Shown here: positions 1 through 6,379 of the stretch, piece by piece
Numbering within the stretch: position 1 is the stretch's first letter
Layout: the number at the start of each line of letters is the position of its first letter
Assembly: GCA_003551265.1 (NCBI GenBank)
Contig: PUMG01000140.1
Location: 1-12,952 of the forward strand
Direction: 5' to 3'
Origin: Halovenus sp.
Lineage (GTDB): Archaea; Halobacteriota; Halobacteria; Halobacteriales; Haloarculaceae
Length of the DNA stretch: 12,952 bases
Notes under the pieces: model-generated
Database searches by the model: none
Told to the model about the DNA's origin: nothing
What the model saw: the letters and a program-made list of their open reading frames with translations, nothing else
Made by a program: the position numbers and the translations under genes

Positions 1-2
1 AT

Positions 3-182
3 CACGCGGACTACAACGCGGCGAAGAACATCGGCTACAGACTCCTTCGCAACCAGAACGGAGGCGGAGGAGGCGCACCCGTAGGCGTGCGCTTGAACAC
101 CGGGATGTTGAACGCGAGCGGCGTCACAGCCGCACCAGATTTGGTTAGAGCGGGAGTCCATGGTGAAAGCCCACGACTTTAG
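3..182 (+). CDS. tnpB: TnpB (IS200/IS605 family), C-terminal end only
   Basis: This is the last 59 codons of an OrfB/TnpB-type RNA-guided nuclease, open from the window edge (frame starting at base 3) to a TAG at 180-182. The visible protein begins [15 protein letters not shown], which matches the RuvC-III block of TnpB. The Asp at visible residue 3 is the expected third catalytic acid and NAAKNI is the family signature. A Gly-rich, poorly conserved tail follows (about residues 20-59), as is common in haloarchaeal copies. The stop codon lies inside the terminal hairpin at 170-189, so gene end and element end coincide. TnpB is known to cut DNA using a guide RNA made from the right end of its element. 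Whether this copy is intact, or has a partner TnpA, cannot be seen because the 5' part is outside the window. Confidence 0.85.
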   Translation, partial: HADYNAAKNIGYRLLRNQNGGGGGAPVGVRLNTGMLNASGVTAAPDLVRAGVHGESPRL

Positions 183-190
183 TCGTGGGT
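169..190 (+). mobile_element. Right-end hairpin of the IS200/IS605-type element
   Basis: CCCACGAC at 170-177 and GTCGTGGG at 182-189 form an 8-bp perfect stem around TTTA, with a possible G-T pair at 169/190. A hairpin at the very 3' end of tnpB is typical of IS200/IS605 right ends, where TnpA recognises it. In TnpB systems the same region makes the 3' part of the omega (guide) RNA. I place the right boundary of the element just after it, around 190-200. These elements make no target duplication, so the exact edge cannot be read from one side. Confidence 0.7.
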
Positions 191-205
191 TAGCTTACGG
201 CTTAT

Positions 206-770
206 ATGTGGACTCATTACGCGTTCGTCGTCGCCTACAGCGACTTCTTCCTCGGCTACGTTGCACTCTTTGCCATCTCATTGTTCACACTCCTCAGTGG
301 TGTCGTACGGACAGACCCGAATCAAATCTACGACGCACTCGAGAAAGAACGTTCCACGCGATTGTACGTCGGATTTCTGGGAGTGGCTGCAGTCGGTCTG
401 GCATCCATGTGGCTGTTCGACATCGTTCCTGCCCTGCTCGCGGATGAGCTTCCGTCCGGAATTGCACAGTTCGGGCCGGAAGCAGCGCACACGTACGTTG
501 TCGATCTCGGCATTCTGGTTCCGGTCAATCTCTGCCCTTTGGCTTCACCGCCGACAGCCGTGGGGATACGTCTGTACAGGAGTGTTGCTGGTCTTTGCAG
601 CGCTGGTCGCACCGACGCTCACGGCGATTACGGTTCTTGACATTCAGGAGGGGATTGAAATCTCAGCCCCAATTCTCGTCGGGACGATTGTCCCTCCGCT
701 CATCGGGTTGTTTTTTGCTGTAAGCTACCTTCGCAGGTTGTCGGGAGAATCCGTGGGTTTCCGCCTCTAA
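206..770 (+). pseudogene. Uncharacterised multi-pass membrane protein, frameshifted
   Basis: Two overlapping frames together make one plausible membrane protein of about 187 residues. The first frame (ATG 206) reads a long hydrophobic start, with FFLGYVALFAISLFTLLSG and then a segment around GFLGVAAVGLASMWLF. It turns into low-complexity, non-membrane sequence after about 520-535. From there the next frame continues sensibly with a third segment around GVLLVFAALVAPTLTAITV and a fourth around ILVGTIVPPLIGLFFAV, ending in TAA at 768-770. The phase change fits one extra base (or two lost) near 525-535. The family is unknown to me. An IS right end lies only 15-20 bp upstream, and the frame has a stop at 191-193, so the true 5' end may have been removed by the insertion. 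A sequencing error could also explain the frameshift. A T6 run at 788-793 could end plus-strand transcription. Confidence 0.6.
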
Positions 771-792
771 TCCACTATGAACCAGTGTTTTT

Positions 793-1212
793 TCATCCCG
801 ATCCGTCGCGGAACCGTTCAATCGGGATGTCCGAGATTTCGTCGTAGTCGTCGTCGCCACCAACCAGAAGCGTCGCTTCGATGGTCTTCGCGGTTGCCAG
901 CGCGAAGGAGTCCCCCAGTGCCGGATTGTACATGAGGATGTACTCGGATGCTTCCACCCAGGCGTTGCCGATATCTACAGTCTCGACTCCGAGATCAGAA
1001 ATCCAGTCGAGATACTCGTCGGCGATGTCGCGGTCGTACTTCCGTGTGATAGTGTATCGAACCTCCGCGAGGTTCACGCAGCAAGCGTAGCCGGTAGTGT
1101 CCTCAGCGGCGACCGCATCAAGGTATTTTTCAACGACTTTACTCCCGATTTCATCGTCGGCGTGAGCGATCAACGGCTCGGCGTCGAACACCACGTGGCT
1201 AGGTATCGCCAT
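793..1212 (-). CDS. vapC: PIN-domain ribonuclease toxin (VapC-like)
   Basis: This 139-residue protein fits a single PIN domain, the fold of VapC toxins, which are Mg-dependent RNases that cut tRNA or rRNA when their antitoxin is lost. The acidic active-site set is visible in the usual order: Asp10 in VVFDAEPL, Glu50 in NLAEVRYTI, Asp101 in ALGDSFALATA, and an acidic cluster at 120-122 after LLVGG. The start codon shares one base with the stop of the upstream AbrB-type gene (TGATG arrangement), so the two are translationally coupled, antitoxin first. All catalytic residues are present, so the toxin is probably active. Targets cannot be read from sequence. Its TGA stop overlaps the T-run at 788-793. 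Confidence 0.85.
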   Translation of the reverse strand: MAIPSHVVFDAEPLIAHADDEIGSKVVEKYLDAVAAEDTTGYACCVNLAEVRYTITRKYDRDIADEYLDWISDLGVETVDIGNAWVEASEYILMYNPALGDSFALATAKTIEATLLVGGDDDYDEISDIPIERFRDGSG

Positions 1213-1514
1213 CAGTCCTCCGTCGAGAAGCGAGCGTCGCGCTCACTCTGGTCATGCTCGCGTTTCTCGCGAAGTATCTGGGTCGCTGGCTTGTCGATGC
1301 TCGCCTCGCCGCGAGTGGCGAAGCCACGCATCTCGCTCGGCGAGCGGACGTGTTCGACGACCACTTCCCCGTCTTCGGTCTCTCGGAACAGTACCTTCCC
1401 CGGTGCCTCGATTCCAAGCTTCTCACGGAACCGCTTTGGAATGGTAGCTTGGCCGTGTTTCGTGACGGAGACAACCTCTTTTTCAGAGTTATCTGTGGTA
1501 TCTGTCTTACTCAT
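1212..1514 (-). CDS. vapB: AbrB/SpoVT-type antitoxin (VapB-like)
   Basis: This 100-residue acidic protein has an N-terminal AbrB/MazE/SpoVT swapped-hairpin DNA-binding domain (about residues 12-58). The signature is VTKHGQATIPKRFREKLGI, followed by the strand pair VLFRETEDGEVVVEHV. The rest is a charged tail (about 60-100) that would wrap around and inhibit the PIN toxin encoded next. I chose ATG at 1512-1514 (MSKTDTTDNSE) over an upstream ATG at 1604. It gives the usual short N-terminus, and a TATA-like ATAAAG (plus-strand sense) at 1541-1546 sits about 26 bp ahead, fitting a leaderless transcript. Antitoxins of this kind commonly repress their own promoter. A 10-bp palindrome just upstream of the TATA box is a candidate operator. 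Confidence 0.8.
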   Translation of the reverse strand: MSKTDTTDNSEKEVVSVTKHGQATIPKRFREKLGIEAPGKVLFRETEDGEVVVEHVRSPSEMRGFATRGEASIDKPATQILREKREHDQSERDARFSTED

Positions 1515-1892
1515 AATCAATAGTTTTGTGGCGTTCATAGATAAAGATGTTTCATGAAATACTCTGTACCTCACAGCGAGACCAAATGCAGGATGACTAT
1601 CCACCCGGGCGTGACTCCGTTACACCTCTTGTAGCCGAATCGCTGAGCACAGACCGCGATACTGCTGGTTTGCGACGGCGGGGCTTGATCAAATCACGTC
1701 TGGGTGGATATACCGGTCGACGGAACAATTATGACCGACATGGTGTGTCCCATCTCGATACCCCGATATCGGAGTGGTTCTTCGTACGTCCAGAGACGAT
1801 CTCTCTGTTGCGTGGGTTCGTACTGATTGGTCATATAGTTCAATATTCTGATAGTAGTGGACAGCTTTGACTCTGGCAGCCGGGTCTTTACT
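1515..1892. other. Non-coding stretch between vapBC and the flavodoxin-like gene
   Basis: No credible gene is seen. Open frames here (1547-1870 plus, 1689-1985 minus) have no recognisable motif, unremarkable composition and no conserved-looking start. The stretch carries the vapBC promoter at its left end, a 10-bp palindrome CCGATATCGG at 1763-1772, and a short inverted repeat CAGAGA/TCTCTG at 1791-1796/1802-1807. A TATA-like TCATATAG at 1831-1838 could serve the flavodoxin-like gene with a leader of roughly 30 nt. It may hold decayed sequence, but nothing recognisable remains. Confidence 0.5.
1541..1559 (-). promoter_or_regulatory. Candidate vapBC promoter with palindromic operator
   Basis: Read on the minus strand, a TATA-like CTTTAT (1541-1546) lies 26 bp before the antitoxin ATG, the normal distance for a leaderless haloarchaeal transcript. 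Directly upstream, where the BRE would be, is the perfect 10-bp palindrome TTTCATGAAA (1550-1559). A repressor bound there would block TFB/TBP. The placement suggests autoregulation by the AbrB-type antitoxin, which is inference. Confidence 0.5.
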
Positions 1893-2450
1893 ATGGCGAC
1901 AGTGCTGCTCGTCTACGGAACCGGAGAGGGTCATACTGCAACGATTGCAGACCGACTGGAACAAACTCTCGAGGACAGGGATCACGACGTCACGAAGGTG
2001 GATGTCGAAACGCTGCCTGATGAGTTCTTGCTCACCGAGTTCGACGCCGTGGTCGTCGGGTCGTCAGTACACGTCAGCAAACACCACAGCGGTATTCAGG
2101 AGTTCATCGAGACCCGCCGTGAGGCACTAGAAAAGCGTCCGACTGCGTTCTTCCAGGTATCGCTTTCGTCGGTGAGTGACGCCCCAGAACGACAAGCCAT
2201 CGCTGCAGAGTACGTCGACTCGCTACTCGAATCGACAGGCTGGAATCCCGATCGAATCGGGCTGTTCGGCGGTGCGCTTCGGTACTCCAAGTACGGCTTT
2301 CTCAAGCGACTCCTGATGAAACGAATCGCAAAGGGTGCCACCGGTGACGTGGACACTTCACAGGATTATGAATACACGGACTGGGATGAAGTCGAGGCCT
2401 TTGCCAACGATTTCGCCGCATTCGTCGAACAACGACTCGGCACCGAGTGA
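1893..2450 (+). CDS. Flavodoxin-domain protein, HemG-like
   Basis: A 185-residue single-domain flavodoxin-fold protein. The FMN phosphate loop is seen at the N-terminus as VYGTGEGHTATIA (residues 7-19). A second FMN-contacting segment is VVVGSSVHVSKHHSGIQEFI (about 53-72), and GLFGGALRYSKYG follows further on. This pattern matches the menaquinone-dependent protoporphyrinogen IX dehydrogenase (HemG) group, which oxidises protoporphyrinogen in heme synthesis using FMN and passes electrons to quinone. The length is close to HemG (about 180 residues). Haloarchaea also have flavodoxins of other function, so the substrate is not certain. I preferred ATG 1893 because the glycine-rich loop then begins near residue 8, as usual. 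It appears to be transcribed alone. Confidence 0.7.
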   Translation: MATVLLVYGTGEGHTATIADRLEQTLEDRDHDVTKVDVETLPDEFLLTEFDAVVVGSSVHVSKHHSGIQEFIETRREALEKRPTAFFQVSLSSVSDAPERQAIAAEYVDSLLESTGWNPDRIGLFGGALRYSKYGFLKRLLMKRIAKGATGDVDTSQDYEYTDWDEVEAFANDFAAFVEQRLGTE

Positions 2451-2505
2451 GAAGTGCGTAATCTGATCAGACGACCCTTTTCAAGGAACCAGAATACGTA
2501 TCCAG

Positions 2506-2513
2506 TTATATAT
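2506..2513 (+). promoter_or_regulatory. TATA box of the SDR/DUF3267 unit
   Basis: TTATATAT lies 23-30 bp before the ATG at 2536, the spacing expected for a leaderless haloarchaeal transcript. No ribosome binding site is seen before that start. Confidence 0.6.
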
Positions 2514-2535
2514 GCTTGTGAAGCGTACGTAATCT

Positions 2536-3468
2536 ATGAGCAAAACGCATGTTATTCTTGGCACTGGCCCGCTCGGGCTGTCGCTCGCTCGAACGCTATC
2601 TGAACAGGGCGAAGACGTTCGTGCAGTGAATCGTTCCGGTGAGGCAGCGCTCCCAGCGGGGATATCCGTTCAGCAGGCCGACCTCAGCAACGCTGAGGAG
2701 GCACAGCAAGCTATCGATGATGCCTCAACCGTCTACTTCTGTGTGCAGCCAGCGTACACTGACTGGCCTGCGCTGTTTCCGACGTTACTCGACAATACAA
2801 TAGATGCCGCCGAGCAAACCGATGCAAGGCTTGTCGTTGCAGACAACTGTTATCTGTACGGCCCGACCGACGAACAGCTTACCGAGGATTTGCCCCACGA
2901 GGCCACCGGCCGGAAGGGTCGGACCCGGGCCGCGATGGCCCAAACTGCGCTCGAAGCACACGAGTCGGGACGAGTTGATGTGACGATTGGCCGAGCGAGC
3001 GACTTCTACGGGCCCCACGTAACCATCTCATCAGTTGGCGAACGTGTCTTTGCAAACGCCCTGGCCGGGAAATCAATCTCCGTGCTCGGGAATCCCGATA
3101 CGTTGCACACCTATACCTACATCGACGATTTCGCGGACGCACTGGTCACACTCGGCGAACACGAGCAAGCGCTGGGAGAAGCCTGGCACGTTCCAGCCGC
3201 AGAGACGATTACAACCCGTGAGTTCGTTGACCTCGTCTGCGAGAGTGCAGGAACCGACGCTCGCCTTCGACCGATGCCGTCCTGGATGTTCCGTGTGGTT
3301 TCGACATTCTCTGGTGAATTGAAGGAACTGCGAGAGACGATGTACATTTTCGAGGAGCCGTTCGTCGTTGACCACTCGAAGTTTGCAGACGCCTTCGGGG
3401 CCGACCCGACACCCCACGAGAAGGCGATAGAACAAACCCTCGACTGGTACCGAGCCAGAGACCAATGA
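2536..3468 (+). CDS. NAD(P)-dependent epimerase/dehydratase-like protein (atypical extended SDR)
   Basis: A 310-residue protein of the extended short-chain dehydrogenase superfamily. The Rossmann nucleotide loop is VILGTGPLGLSLA (residues 6-18), with an Arg/Asn-rich end to strand 2 (VNRSG) that could favour NADP. Family landmarks follow in order: VVADNCYLYGP (100-110), RASDFYGPHV (153-162) and HTYTYIDDFADAL (191-203). The canonical Tyr-xxx-Lys catalytic pair is not found where expected: the region after NCYLYGP reads GRKGRTRAAMAQ. This makes it one of the atypical SDRs, which may bind nucleotide without classical redox catalysis or use other residues. Its TGA overlaps the start of the next gene (ATGA), so the two are probably co-translated. 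The substrate is unknown. Confidence 0.75.
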   Translation: MSKTHVILGTGPLGLSLARTLSEQGEDVRAVNRSGEAALPAGISVQQADLSNAEEAQQAIDDASTVYFCVQPAYTDWPALFPTLLDNTIDAAEQTDARLVVADNCYLYGPTDEQLTEDLPHEATGRKGRTRAAMAQTALEAHESGRVDVTIGRASDFYGPHVTISSVGERVFANALAGKSISVLGNPDTLHTYTYIDDFADALVTLGEHEQALGEAWHVPAAETITTREFVDLVCESAGTDARLRPMPSWMFRVVSTFSGELKELRETMYIFEEPFVVDHSKFADAFGADPTPHEKAIEQTLDWYRARDQ

Positions 3469-4136
3469 TTGATGAGAATGCCATTGCGGCGGCTGAAGAT
3501 CAGGCTGAGGATATCTCCCCGCCACCGACCCCAGAGGGGTACAGTGAGCCGTACCAGTTCGAGTATCCCAAACTGCCGCTTCTTCTGACCGGGGTGGTAC
3601 TGACTGTCGTCTTCACCATCATCTACGGAGTTCTTCTGGTCCTGTTGCAAGGGACGGATGTTCTGCCAGTGGTGTTCGACACCGCCACGGAGGGAGAAAT
3701 CACGCTTGTACTGGACTTCTCCAGAGTGGCAATTCCGATGCTGTTCGCCTTTTTGACCGTCGCCGTCTTTCACGAGTTGCTCCACGGTCTGGTGTTCCAG
3801 CGCTACGGCTACGACGTGAACTACGGCGTCTACTGGCGCTTTGGGGCAGTGTATGCGGCAGTGTTCCACCAGTTCCATACCCGCGAGCACAACCTCCGAG
3901 TTGGCATCGCCCCGTTAGCCATCATCACGGTCGTCTGCCTGCCGTTGCTCGCGGTGCCCCAGCCGCTGATTGCCACGGTGGCGTTTTTCGTCCTCGTGTT
4001 GAATACCGCTGGCTCAGTGGGTGATGCCTACGCACTCTGGCGGTTCTATCGGATGCCACAGGGAACGGTATTCTATGATATCAACATCGCTCACATGTAC
4101 GTGTTCGAACCGGAGCGAGCTGTTGAAGGCGCGTGA
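3465..4136 (+). CDS. DUF3267 family membrane protein, putative zinc metallopeptidase
   Basis: A 223-residue protein with a hydrophilic, Pro-rich N-terminus (1-36) and hydrophobic segments at about 39-61, 86-102 and 146-180. The zincin motif is VFHELLHGLVFQRYG (101-115), with HELLH at 103-107 giving two His ligands and the catalytic Glu. NTAGSVGDAYALWR near 180-193 offers a candidate third ligand, Asp187. This arrangement matches the DUF3267 (putative zincin peptidase) family of intramembrane or membrane-bound proteins, whose substrates are mostly unknown. It overlaps the upstream SDR gene by 4 bases (ATGA), so it is likely made from the same message. Whether the SDR product is a substrate or partner is open. 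Confidence 0.75.
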   Translation: MIDENAIAAAEDQAEDISPPPTPEGYSEPYQFEYPKLPLLLTGVVLTVVFTIIYGVLLVLLQGTDVLPVVFDTATEGEITLVLDFSRVAIPMLFAFLTVAVFHELLHGLVFQRYGYDVNYGVYWRFGAVYAAVFHQFHTREHNLRVGIAPLAIITVVCLPLLAVPQPLIATVAFFVLVLNTAGSVGDAYALWRFYRMPQGTVFYDINIAHMYVFEPERAVEGA

Positions 4137-4154
4137 CGAAATTGGTCCGTAGGA

Positions 4155-4159
4155 TTATA
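4155..4159 (+). promoter_or_regulatory. TATA-like box before the LiaF-like gene
   Basis: TTATA at 4155-4159, within GGATTATAC, lies 25-29 bp before the ATG at 4184. This suggests a separate leaderless promoter for the LiaF-like gene rather than read-through from the upstream pair. Confidence 0.45.
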
Positions 4160-4183
4160 CAGGCTCTCTGAGAATAAGAGAAC

Positions 4184-4882
4184 ATGTCGGACAACCTGGT
4201 CGACCGGTTCACCACAGGCGGTATCATCGTCGTCATCGGACTGTTGTTACTGCTGGCGACTACTGACGCGATCGAAATGACGTCCGTCTGGGAGTGGCTC
4301 CCTCTGATTTTTGTCCTTCTCGGACTCTGGGCGCTGGTTCGGAGCGAGTTCCGCAACCTCGTGGGACCGGTGATGGTCATCGCCATCGCGGGGGCGTTCT
4401 TTCTTCGCAACATCGGCCTCCTTCCCGACGGGACGATTTCGACGTGGTGGCCGCTGTTTGTCGTGCTGTTCGGCGTTCTGATAATGTTCAACCGGTCCCG
4501 GCGTCGACAGCGCATCCGTCTCGAAGGGGTCGGAACGGCGAAAGAAACAGTCTCCATCGCCGTGTTCGGGAGCGACGAGCGCCGTCTCCGAACTGAGCAG
4601 TTCACAGGCGGGGAAGTCGTCTCCGTCTTCGGGAACGCCCTCCTCGACCTTCGAGAGGCTGACGTCAGAGCGAGACCTGCAGTCATCGAGGCGGTCGCAG
4701 TCTTCGGCGACACCGAAGTCCGTGTTCCTCGGGAGTGGGACGTCCGCCTGGATACGCTCAACCTCCTCGGAGACACGACCGACCGCCGCCCTGAACCCGA
4801 CGAACCAGGACCGTCGCACGAGCAACCCCACCTTGTCGTCACCGGCGTTTCCCTGTTCGGTGATATCCACATCAGGGACTGA
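4184..4882 (+). CDS. LiaF-like membrane protein with VFG-repeat C-terminal domain
   Basis: A 232-residue protein with four likely membrane helices in the first 102 residues (about 12-26, 37-52, 58-75 and 86-102). A basic RSRRRQRIR segment (104-112) follows and should be cytoplasmic. The C-terminal soluble part repeats a strand motif: IAVFGSDERR (125-134), VSVFGNALLDL (146-156), VAVFGDTEVRV (171-181), LNLLGDTTDR (192-201) and VSLFGDIHIRD (222-232). This is the layout of LiaF and related cell-wall-active antibiotic response proteins, which in Bacillus inhibit the LiaRS envelope-stress system. Archaea lack peptidoglycan, so here it is better seen as a membrane-stress or scaffold protein of unknown partner. 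No sensor kinase or regulator lies beside it. Confidence 0.65.
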   Translation: MSDNLVDRFTTGGIIVVIGLLLLLATTDAIEMTSVWEWLPLIFVLLGLWALVRSEFRNLVGPVMVIAIAGAFFLRNIGLLPDGTISTWWPLFVVLFGVLIMFNRSRRRQRIRLEGVGTAKETVSIAVFGSDERRLRTEQFTGGEVVSVFGNALLDLREADVRARPAVIEAVAVFGDTEVRVPREWDVRLDTLNLLGDTTDRRPEPDEPGPSHEQPHLVVTGVSLFGDIHIRD

Positions 4883-4950
4883 TACTGACGGACCACAATC
4901 AGACTGTATTTGGGTTCGGATGGATTCGAGCACAAGCGCTATGCGTGCAC

Positions 4951-4956
4951 AGGTGA
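4951..4956 (+). promoter_or_regulatory. Shine-Dalgarno site that supports the start at 4967
   Basis: AGGTGA at 4951-4956 matches the haloarchaeal anti-SD (3' end of 16S rRNA) over six bases, with a 10-nt gap to ATG 4967. It favours that start over a TTG at 4910. It also suggests a leadered message, unlike most neighbours. Confidence 0.5.
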
Positions 4957-4966
4957 AGCGACGTAC

Positions 4967-5755
4967 ATGGCACCTGTTGAGTACGATATCCACGATGAAC
5001 GGGCGACGATAACGATGGACAACCCCGGACTGCGAAATGCACTGACGCTCGATGCTGCAACGGCGCTCACAGAGGCAATCGAAGACATCGAGACCAGCGA
5101 CGCCAGATGTGTCGTGCTCGAAGGGAGCGAGGGAACGTTCTGTGCAGGTGGTGACATCGAGTTAATGCTGGAGGGATTGACGAGTGACAGAGAGACTGAG
5201 GAGCTGATGGACGAGGCTGCGTTTCCGATAAACAGAACCGTCCAGCGAGTGTACGAGTGCTCGATTCCAACTGTCGCGAAAGTCGACGGGCCAGCCTACG
5301 GCGCTGGTGCCTCGCTCGCGATTGCCTGTGATGTGGTGCTGGCGAGTGAACGAGCCGAAATCAGCTTCGGCTTCCGACGCGTCGGTCTGTCTGTCGATTC
5401 GGGAACATCCTACCTGTTGCCACGGATGGTGGGCGAGAACACGGCGAAAGACCTCGTCTACTCTGGCGATTTGCTCGACGCAGAAGAGGCGGGCGACCTG
5501 GGACTGTTCAATCGTGTGTATCCAACAGCGGAGTTCGAACAGCGAGCGGACGAGTACGTTGAGAACGTTGCGACAGGACCGACCGTCGGATTGAAACACT
5601 CGAAGGCGCTTCTCCAGCGGGGACTCGAACGGTCGTTCGACGACGTCATCGAGGCAGAAGTAGATGCGATTGCGACGGCCTTCGAGACGGCAGACTTCGA
5701 CGAAGGGGTTCGGGCGTTTCTCGAACAGCGAACACCCGAGTTCGAAGGGGCGTAA
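4967..5755 (+). CDS. Crotonase-family enzyme, PaaG-like isomerase rather than hydratase
   Basis: A 262-residue crotonase-fold enzyme acting on acyl-CoA thioesters. The two oxyanion-hole segments are clear: GTFCAGGDIE (56-65) and KVDGPAYGAGASLAIACD (105-122). Both glutamates that hydrate the double bond in rat enoyl-CoA hydratase (Glu144 and Glu164) are replaced, by Ser116 and Phe136 in my alignment by eye. The stretch RVGLSVDSGTSYLLPR (138-153) instead matches the PaaG type, which places a catalytic Asp here (Asp144) and isomerises double bonds or epoxides in phenylacetate and fatty acid pathways. So delta-isomerase activity is more likely than hydration. The true substrate is not shown by context: there are no other paa or beta-oxidation genes nearby. 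Its TAA is directly followed, with no gap, by the convergent UPF0058 gene. Confidence 0.8.
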   Translation: MAPVEYDIHDERATITMDNPGLRNALTLDAATALTEAIEDIETSDARCVVLEGSEGTFCAGGDIELMLEGLTSDRETEELMDEAAFPINRTVQRVYECSIPTVAKVDGPAYGAGASLAIACDVVLASERAEISFGFRRVGLSVDSGTSYLLPRMVGENTAKDLVYSGDLLDAEEAGDLGLFNRVYPTAEFEQRADEYVENVATGPTVGLKHSKALLQRGLERSFDDVIEAEVDAIATAFETADFDEGVRAFLEQRTPEFEGA

Positions 5756-6034
5756 CTACAGTTTGCTCTCGGCGTCTTCGGCCAGTTCTTTCATGCGCTT
5801 GCCGACACGGCCGGCGTCGGAGAACTCGTCGTCGCTCATCGCGTTCGCCAGCGCGTTGCCGAGGACGAACACGGCGTGTTTATGCTCGCTTTTCGACATG
5901 TGGACGTCGTTCGGGGTCACGTTGAGTTCCTCATACTGGTCGAAAAGACCCTCTTCTACGGTTTCGAGTTCCTTGAAGTACTCCATGATGGTGACCATCT
6001 GGCCGTGAAGTTCGAGTAGTTCGTCTTTGTGCAT
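5756..6034 (-). CDS. UPF0058 family protein
   Basis: A 92-residue acidic, mostly helical protein, with MHKDELLELHGQMVTIMEYF at its N-terminus and NVTPNDVHMSKSEHKHAVF in the middle. These are the features of UPF0058, a small family found almost only in haloarchaea and some methanogens, of unknown function. The conserved His and acidic residues (HKDELLELH, SEHKH) could bind metal or interact with protein, but no activity is established. I chose ATG 6032-6034 over ATG 6049 because it gives the conserved MHKDEL start and a TATA-like box lies about 27 bp upstream (6061-6067). It converges head-on with the crotonase gene with zero intergenic bases. Confidence 0.8.
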   Translation of the reverse strand: MHKDELLELHGQMVTIMEYFKELETVEEGLFDQYEELNVTPNDVHMSKSEHKHAVFVLGNALANAMSDDEFSDAGRVGKRMKELAEDAESKL

Positions 6035-6060
6035 AGGTGTCTCCAACAAAGCGGTTTCAG

Positions 6061-6067
6061 TTAAAGT
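6061..6067 (-). promoter_or_regulatory. TATA-like box of the UPF0058 gene
   Basis: On the minus strand ACTTTAA (plus-strand TTAAAGT, 6061-6067) lies 27-33 bp before the ATG at 6034, consistent with a leaderless or very short-leader transcript. Confidence 0.45.
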
Positions 6068-6135
6068 ATGTTTGGACTCGGTCGAATCTGGTCAGCAGGC
6101 GGTTCTCCGTCTGGCGGGACCGAACACTCGAAGAG

Positions 6136-6351
6136 CTAGAAGACGTACTCGTCGTCGTGACCCATCATGCCGTCGTCTTCAAAGCCTGGGCCACTGTCGT
6201 CGTCGACTGGGCCACTCGTCTTGTAGGCTTTCAGACCCGTGGCGATGAGTTCTTCGACCGCCTCCTCGCGGTTGAGAAATTCGCCCTGCTCGACGAGCTG
6301 GGTGATCTGCATTTCGAGATGTTCCGGGATAGTGATCTCTACCTTTGGCAT
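6136..6351 (-). CDS. Small ribbon-helix-helix (CopG-like) transcriptional regulator
   Basis: A 71-residue protein. The N-terminal 45 residues have the RHH pattern: strand MPKVEITIPEHLEMQI, helix ITQLVEQGEF, turn LNREEAV, helix VEELIATGLKAY. RHH proteins dimerise and insert the paired strand into the DNA major groove. The tail (46-71) is acidic and Gly/Met-rich (SGPVDDDSGPGFEDDGMMGHDDEYVF in two runs) and may be a regulatory or interaction region. It looks monocistronic, and no toxin gene lies beside it, so it is more likely a regulator than an antitoxin. A TATA-like TTTTAAATA is upstream, and a paired palindrome at 6416-6444 is a candidate binding site. Confidence 0.7.
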   Translation of the reverse strand: MPKVEITIPEHLEMQITQLVEQGEFLNREEAVEELIATGLKAYKTSGPVDDDSGPGFEDDGMMGHDDEYVF

Positions 6352-6379
6352 CGCAACGTCAGTGGCTTTGATTGAGGGG

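Noticed and set aside
1841..1848. CAATATTC matching half of the 6416-6444 repeat
   Set aside because: A single 8-bp match with no partner half-site 21 bp away; expected by chance in A+T-rich intergenic DNA.
1547..1870. 107-residue plus-strand open frame
   Set aside because: No recognisable domain, starts inside the vapBC promoter palindrome, and composition is not like the acidic proteins of the neighbours.
1689..1985. 98-residue minus-strand open frame
   Set aside because: Overlaps the FMN loop of the flavodoxin-like gene in antisense and has no motif of its own.
4081..4993. Long minus-strand open frames of 284 and 248 residues across the LiaF-like gene
   Set aside because: They are antisense shadows. 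The plus-strand frame has membrane helices, the VFG repeats and a TATA box, while these are Arg/Ser-rich or motif-free.
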